Positions 59,961 to 64,000 of a stretch of DNA of 64,000 nt are shown here, in pieces. The notes beneath the pieces are model-generated. The model ran no database searches. It saw only the letters and a program-made list of their open reading frames with translations, and was not told the DNA's origin. The stretch comes from an uncultured Eggerthellaceae bacterium. GTDB lineage: Bacteria; Actinomycetota; Coriobacteriia; Coriobacteriales; Eggerthellaceae. Every line of letters begins with the position of its first letter. Within the stretch, counting starts at the first letter, position 1. The stretch is from positions 62,001 through 126,000 of the forward strand of contig CAKUFS010000001.1 of NCBI GenBank assembly GCA_934648845.1, in the 5' to 3' direction. Made by a program: the position numbers and the translations under genes.

Positions 59961-62873
59961 ATGACTAAAGGTGAAAAGCAAGGGCTTTTTCAGCGTATCG
60001 TGAAAAAGCCCAGCATGGACACCGAGGTGGATGTCAATGCCCCGGGTGTTGAAGTAGTAAAGTCGCTTTGCTATTTCTGCCATGCTAACTGCGGCGTCAT
60101 CGCTTATGTCAAAGATGGCGACGTAATTAAGATCGAAGGCGATCCGAATTACTCCAACCAGGGCGGCCTTTGCTGCCGTGGCACGAGCGCTCTGAAGCAC
60201 GTCAATCACCCCGCTCGCGTGAATCACGTGCTTAAGCGCGTAGGCGAAAAGGGCGAAGGCAAGTGGGAGCAGGTTGACTACGACACCGCTATCAAAGAGG
60301 TTGCCGAAAAGCTCAACCAGATCAAGGCCGAAAGCGGCGCAGAAGCTGTTGCTTCCGCCGGCGGTACCACTCGTACCGACGACTGGGCTCGTCGCCGCTT
60401 CCTGAACCAGTTCGGTACGCCTAACGGTTTCCACAATGCACTTCTGTGCTGGATCCCCACGTTCATGGCTGAAACCTGCGTTGCTGGTTGGTCTCCGTTC
60501 GAAACCGACCTGGGCGGTGCACGTTGCTTGATTCTGTGGGGCATGAACCCCGGCGCTTCCAGCCTGCCATCCATGCACGGTTACTGGGATCTGTGCCACG
60601 ATGGCATGAAGACCATCGTTGTTGACCCGCGCTACTCCGAGACCGCTGCAAAGGCCGACCTGTGGCTGCCGCTGCGTCCCGGTTCCGATGCCGCCCTGGC
60701 GCTGGCCATGTTGAACACCATCATCATGGAGCGTCTGTACGACAAAGACTTCGTGGCAACCTGGTGCAACGGCTTCGAAGAGCTCAAAGAGCACGTGAAG
60801 CCTTACACCGCACGTTGGGCCGCGCCCATCACCTGGTTGTCTGCCGACCAAATCAAGCAGGCAGCTCGCCTGTACGCCAAGAATACCCCTGGTTGCATCC
60901 AGTGGGGCTGCACGTGGGACCAGCTGGGTCGTTCTTCGACCACCGCTTCTCATGCGTTGGCTTTGATTCGCGCCGTCTGCGGCAATCTGGAAGTTCCCGG
61001 TGGCGACGGCATGCCTGGTCCGGCACTGAACTATCTGACCGACGAAGAGCTGGAACTCAACGAGCTTTTGCCCGAAGAGCAGAAGGCAAAGCAGATCGGC
61101 TCCAACAAGTTCAAGCTGGCTTCCTGGCCTGGCTATCAGCTGATTTCCGACAACGCTAAGCGTACGTGGGGCAAAACGCTTCCGGCAGAATGGTTCTGCG
61201 AAGCACACGGCCCCAGCGTGTTCAAGGCAATTTTGACCGGCGATCCGTACCCGGTGCGCGCCCTGATCAACTGCGCTACCAACCCCATGATGTCCTACGG
61301 TGACTCCAAGATGGTCCTGCAGGCAATCAAGAAGGTCGAATTCCTGGTTGTTGTTGATTACTGGATGACCCCCACTGCGTTGTTCGCCGACTACGTGTTC
61401 CCGGCAGCTGGCGCGCTGGAGCGTCCGATCATCGTGACCCACTACGGTGCTACCGACTCGCTCATGGGCGGCCGCCGCGCAATCCAGCCGAAGTACGATC
61501 GTCACACCGACATGACGTTCTTCCGCAAGCTGGGTCTGGCCTGCGGTCAAGATCCAGCGAACTGGCCTTGGGAGACCGAGGAAGAAGCCTACTACGCCAT
61601 CATGCAGCCTATTGGCCTGCCGGTGAGCTCGTGGGATGAGTTCGTTGAGAACATCCGCATGTACTATCCGCCGCTGCACCAGAACAAGTTCGTTACGAAT
61701 GGCGGTTTCTGGACTCCTTCCGGCAAGGTTGAGTGCAACTCCTCCATCCTGCGCGAGCTGGGTTACCCGGGCATGCCCACCTACTTGGGTTGCTCCGAGA
61801 ACGAAATCGACGACCCCGAAGTGGCCGCCGAGTACCCCATTGTTCTTACCACCGGTGGCGGCTTCATGCCATATCATCACTCCGAGCATTTCAACATGCC
61901 CGAAATCCGCTACCTGTCTCCGGATCCGTACTTCAGCATCAACCCCGAGCTGGCCGAGAAGCTGGGCATCAAGCAGGGCGACTGGTGCTGGCTCGAAACG
62001 CGCCGTGGCCGTATCAAGATGCGCGCCGACGTTGAGCCCGTATGCGATCCGCGCGTGGTCTTTGCACCGCGTGGCTGGTGGTTCCCCGAGCGCGATGGCT
62101 CCGCTGATCTGGACAACCCGTTCGGCTGCCTTGAGTCCAACGTTAACGTTCTGACCTCGGTCGATGACGAGCACTGCGACCCCATGGGTGGCTCTTGGGC
62201 CAACCGTGGCCTGATGTGCAAGGTCTACAAAGTCACCGAAGAAAACGAGCGCACCGCTGCCGACAACGCCTTCTCTATCCCGGGTTCCGACCCTGTGAAG
62301 AGCATGGACGTGAAGGAAGCCGTGCATCGTATGCCCAGCGACTTCATTAAGGCGCGCGAGGACGTTCCCTTCGAATGGCCGCAGCCTGAAATTGAAGTGC
62401 CGGAAGGCTACGAGTGGGTATGGCAGAACAACTCGCTGTACCGCAAGGACAACCACTTTAGGTTGGACGCTTCGGGCTGGTTGATCAACCCGCGCACGAA
62501 GGGCTACCACGATGCAACGTACTGCTATCGCTACGATGCGAACACGCAGTGCCTGGTAGACGATGCCACGGGCGATCGCTACGACATGTCCTACAACAAG
62601 CTGGCTCCCGTAATCGCGGGCGTTCAGACCTATCCGAACCAGGATGCTCCGTATGCGGTTCCTGAGAACCTGACCTGGGATAGGGAAGCAGGCTATGCTC
62701 GCCTGGGCGACAAGCCTTACATCTACGATCCCAACAGCGGTTGGTTGATGGATCCGGCCACCATGGCTTACCACGACGCGAACTACGGTTATCGTTACGA
62801 TGCCGCAGGTCAGTGCCTGGTAGACGATGCCACGGGTGCAAAGTACGACATGTCTTACAACCCCTTGTCTTAG
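59961..62873 (+). CDS. Molybdopterin-dependent oxidoreductase catalytic subunit with duplicated Tyr/Asp-rich tail
   Basis: This 970-residue DMSO-reductase-family protein has an N-terminal 4Fe-4S site (Cys37, Cys40, Cys44, Cys71/72), the molybdopterin domains (WGMNPGASSLPSMHGYWDLC, VVDPRYSETAAKADLWLPLRPGSDAALALAM), and C-terminal ECNSSILRELG...CATNPMMSYG. The acceptor is unknown. Family members reduce or dehydroxylate small organics, nitrate, sulfur or arsenic oxyanions. No twin-arginine signal is visible. Residues ~822-970 carry two tandem repeats of about 65 residues (SGWLINPRTKGYHDATYCYRYDA and SGWLMDPATMAYHDANYGYRYDA). The next genes encode a ferredoxin subunit and a membrane anchor. Confidence 0.95.
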   Translation: MTKGEKQGLFQRIVKKPSMDTEVDVNAPGVEVVKSLCYFCHANCGVIAYVKDGDVIKIEGDPNYSNQGGLCCRGTSALKHVNHPARVNHVLKRVGEKGEGKWEQVDYDTAIKEVAEKLNQIKAESGAEAVASAGGTTRTDDWARRRFLNQFGTPNGFHNALLCWIPTFMAETCVAGWSPFETDLGGARCLILWGMNPGASSLPSMHGYWDLCHDGMKTIVVDPRYSETAAKADLWLPLRPGSDAALALAMLNTIIMERLYDKDFVATWCNGFEELKEHVKPYTARWAAPITWLSADQIKQAARLYAKNTPGCIQWGCTWDQLGRSSTTASHALALIRAVCGNLEVPGGDGMPGPALNYLTDEELELNELLPEEQKAKQIGSNKFKLASWPGYQLISDNAKRTWGKTLPAEWFCEAHGPSVFKAILTGDPYPVRALINCATNPMMSYGDSKMVLQAIKKVEFLVVVDYWMTPTALFADYVFPAAGALERPIIVTHYGATDSLMGGRRAIQPKYDRHTDMTFFRKLGLACGQDPANWPWETEEEAYYAIMQPIGLPVSSWDEFVENIRMYYPPLHQNKFVTNGGFWTPSGKVECNSSILRELGYPGMPTYLGCSENEIDDPEVAAEYPIVLTTGGGFMPYHHSEHFNMPEIRYLSPDPYFSINPELAEKLGIKQGDWCWLETRRGRIKMRADVEPVCDPRVVFAPRGWWFPERDGSADLDNPFGCLESNVNVLTSVDDEHCDPMGGSWANRGLMCKVYKVTEENERTAADNAFSIPGSDPVKSMDVKEAVHRMPSDFIKAREDVPFEWPQPEIEVPEGYEWVWQNNSLYRKDNHFRLDASGWLINPRTKGYHDATYCYRYDANTQCLVDDATGDRYDMSYNKLAPVIAGVQTYPNQDAPYAVPENLTWDREAGYARLGDKPYIYDPNSGWLMDPATMAYHDANYGYRYDAAGQCLVDDATGAKYDMSYNPLS

Positions 62874-62899
62874 AAGCGATCGAGTAGGAAGGAATTAGC

Positions 62900-63478
62900 A
62901 TGACCCGTTACGCTATGGTCATCGACAAGCGTCGCTGCATCGGTTGTCATTCCTGCACGGTTGCCTGCCGTACGTGGAACAAACTGCCGATTGATATTAT
63001 CTACAACCCGGTTCTGACCGAGGGCGTTAAGGGCACCTGGCCCAACGTTCATCGTGAGTGGACCCCCATGCTGTGCCAGCACTGCGCAAAGCCCGCATGC
63101 GTTCCCGCTTGCCCCACCGGAGCAAGCATCAAGGACGAAGACGGCACTGTTTGGGTTGACTACAAGAAGTGCATGGCCTGCAAGGTGTGCGTTAACGCCT
63201 GCCCCTATGGCATGCGCGATGTGTCCAAGACCGAAGAGTTCTTCCATCGTTTTGTGCGCAAGTGCACGTTCTGCCGCAACGCGCGTCAGCTTGACCCCGA
63301 TGCGCAGCCGTACTGCGTGAAGACATGCCATCAGAAGGCGCGTATCTTCGGTGACCTGGATGACCCGAACTCTGAAGTATCGAAGATTGTCGCCTCCGTG
63401 AAAACGGAGCGCTTGCTGGAGGATTTGGGCACCGAGCCGCAAATCTATTACGTACCTGACATGGGAGGTAGGCTCTAA
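62900..63478 (+). CDS. Four-cluster ferredoxin subunit (DmsB/HybA type)
   Basis: This 192-residue electron-transfer protein has four cysteine groups: CIGCHSCTVAC near residue 13, CQHCAKPACVPACP near 60, CMACKVCVNACP near 90 and CTFCRNA..YCVKTC near 120. They bind four 4Fe-4S clusters in DmsB, NrfC and similar subunits. It passes electrons between the membrane quinol site and the molybdoenzyme. The start ATG 62900 has AGGAAGG upstream, 26 bp after the catalytic subunit. Its stop TAA shares one base with the next ATG. Confidence 0.96.
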   Translation: MTRYAMVIDKRRCIGCHSCTVACRTWNKLPIDIIYNPVLTEGVKGTWPNVHREWTPMLCQHCAKPACVPACPTGASIKDEDGTVWVDYKKCMACKVCVNACPYGMRDVSKTEEFFHRFVRKCTFCRNARQLDPDAQPYCVKTCHQKARIFGDLDDPNSEVSKIVASVKTERLLEDLGTEPQIYYVPDMGGRL

Positions 63479-64000
63479 TGCGTCATCATTATTGGGAATG
63501 GCCCATTGCCACCTATCTGTTCCTTGGTGGTATGGGCGGCGGCATGTTTTTCTTGGCCGCTGTGCTTTCGTTCTTTGTTATGCCCGAGCAGGCTGCTCTG
63601 GTTGGCTCTGCACTGGCTTGGCCGACGTTCTTTGCGTTGGTGTGGCTGGCTGTTGGCTGCTTCTTGCTGGTTTTCGAGCTGGGTCAGCACTACGCGTTCG
63701 TGTACGTGTTCTTCAACTCCATGACCTCGGTTATCGGCCACGGCGCGCGCTTGCTGTGCGTTGCGTTGATCTTTGGCCTGTTCTGGTGGATTTCTTATCT
63801 GCCGTGGGAATGGATTGCGCCGCTGGCAGGCTTCTTTGCCACGTTCCGCGTGCTTAACCTGGCGCTGGCTGGCCTTGCTGGTTTCTGCATCATGCTCTAC
63901 ACCGGCATTCTGTTCTCTACCCTGAAGGCTCACTCCTTCTGGGCAACCCCGGCGCTGCCGGTGCTGTTCACGGTTTCCGCTCTGTCCACCGCATGCGCTT
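63478..64000 (+). CDS. NrfD/PsrC-like membrane anchor subunit (3' truncated by window edge)
   Basis: ATG 63478 overlaps the previous stop in TAATG, a coupled arrangement. The frame stays open for 174 residues to the end of the window. The first segment WEWPIATYLFLGGMGGGMFFLA is typical of NrfD/PsrC anchors. Helices follow near FFALVWLAVGCFLLVFELG, SVIGHGARLLCVALIFGLFWW and NLALAGLAGFCIMLYTGIL. These proteins bind menaquinol and dock the ferredoxin subunit, so the complex is a quinol-linked reductase. Confidence 0.93.
   Translation, partial: MRHHYWEWPIATYLFLGGMGGGMFFLAAVLSFFVMPEQAALVGSALAWPTFFALVWLAVGCFLLVFELGQHYAFVYVFFNSMTSVIGHGARLLCVALIFGLFWWISYLPWEWIAPLAGFFATFRVLNLALAGLAGFCIMLYTGILFSTLKAHSFWATPALPVLFTVSALSTACA

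Noticed and set aside
59766..62774. Minus-strand open frame of 1002 codons
   Set aside because: It lies opposite the molybdoenzyme gene, has no family resemblance and is caused by biased codon use on the coding strand.

Overview
The window is GC-rich bacterial chromosome with long Ala/Gly-rich tails and inserts in many proteins. Type III glutamine synthetase, a Veg-family gene next to rsmA, rubredoxin/rubrerythrin peroxide defence and a three-gene molybdopterin oxidoreductase operon point to an anaerobe of the Coriobacteriia, probably Eggerthellaceae (Slackia- or Eggerthella-like). That placement is inferred from gene content, not from a marker comparison.

Layout: 1-6605 holds the end of an MMPL-type transporter gene, a surface protein with xxxLxxG repeats, a small membrane protein and a large HD-GYP signalling protein with a G9 tract at its start. 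7626-13315 has serS, then envelope or stress-type proteins (a disordered-tail membrane protein, an Ala/Pro-rich protein with a possible cyanophycin-synthetase-like domain, a YtxH-like protein, a PRC-barrel protein and a TM2 protein). 14003-20155 has a class I aldolase, an orphan RNA ligase, a queuosine-precursor transporter with a radical SAM partner, a secreted lysozyme-like protein and a polysaccharide deacetylase. 20528-36774 is mostly housekeeping: metG, TatD nuclease, a flavoprotein, rsmA, veg, tRNA-Ala(CGC), galU, a homocysteine-methyltransferase-like protein without zinc cysteines, engB, leuS, a sodium symporter and ychF.

37055-49652 is the main accessory region. Reading outward from about 42,000, the minus strand carries a sugar transferase/glycosyltransferase fusion, a CitE-like C-C lyase that overlaps it by 4 bp, and an ATP-grasp ligase. 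The plus strand carries a two-subunit Fe-S hydro-lyase, an MmgE/PrpD protein, a TIM-barrel-like protein, an Ldh2-type 2-hydroxyacid dehydrogenase, a polysaccharide pyruvyl-transferase-like protein and a flippase, tightly packed. I read this as a glycan or glycoconjugate locus that makes and attaches an unusual hydroxy-acid group. I do not recognise it as a described pathway.

49890-64000 has a cohesin-like/SLH surface protein, a PGPGW membrane protein, a PerR-like regulator overlapping a flavin-reductase/rubredoxin/rubrerythrin fusion, rplM-rpsI, type III glutamine synthetase, a PhnP-like metallo-hydrolase and a molybdoenzyme operon (catalytic subunit with a duplicated Tyr/Asp-rich C-terminal repeat, four-cluster ferredoxin, NrfD anchor cut by the window edge).

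The intergenic spaces are unusual. At least seven hold long inverted-repeat pairs, several starting at or just after a stop codon. One 33-bp self-palindromic element occurs three times. An AT-rich island at 35,081-35,359 carries four hairpins that pair a Shine-Dalgarno-like TAGGAG(G/A) with its anti-Shine-Dalgarno complement. These repeats and the 37-50 kb cluster are the parts most likely to be new.
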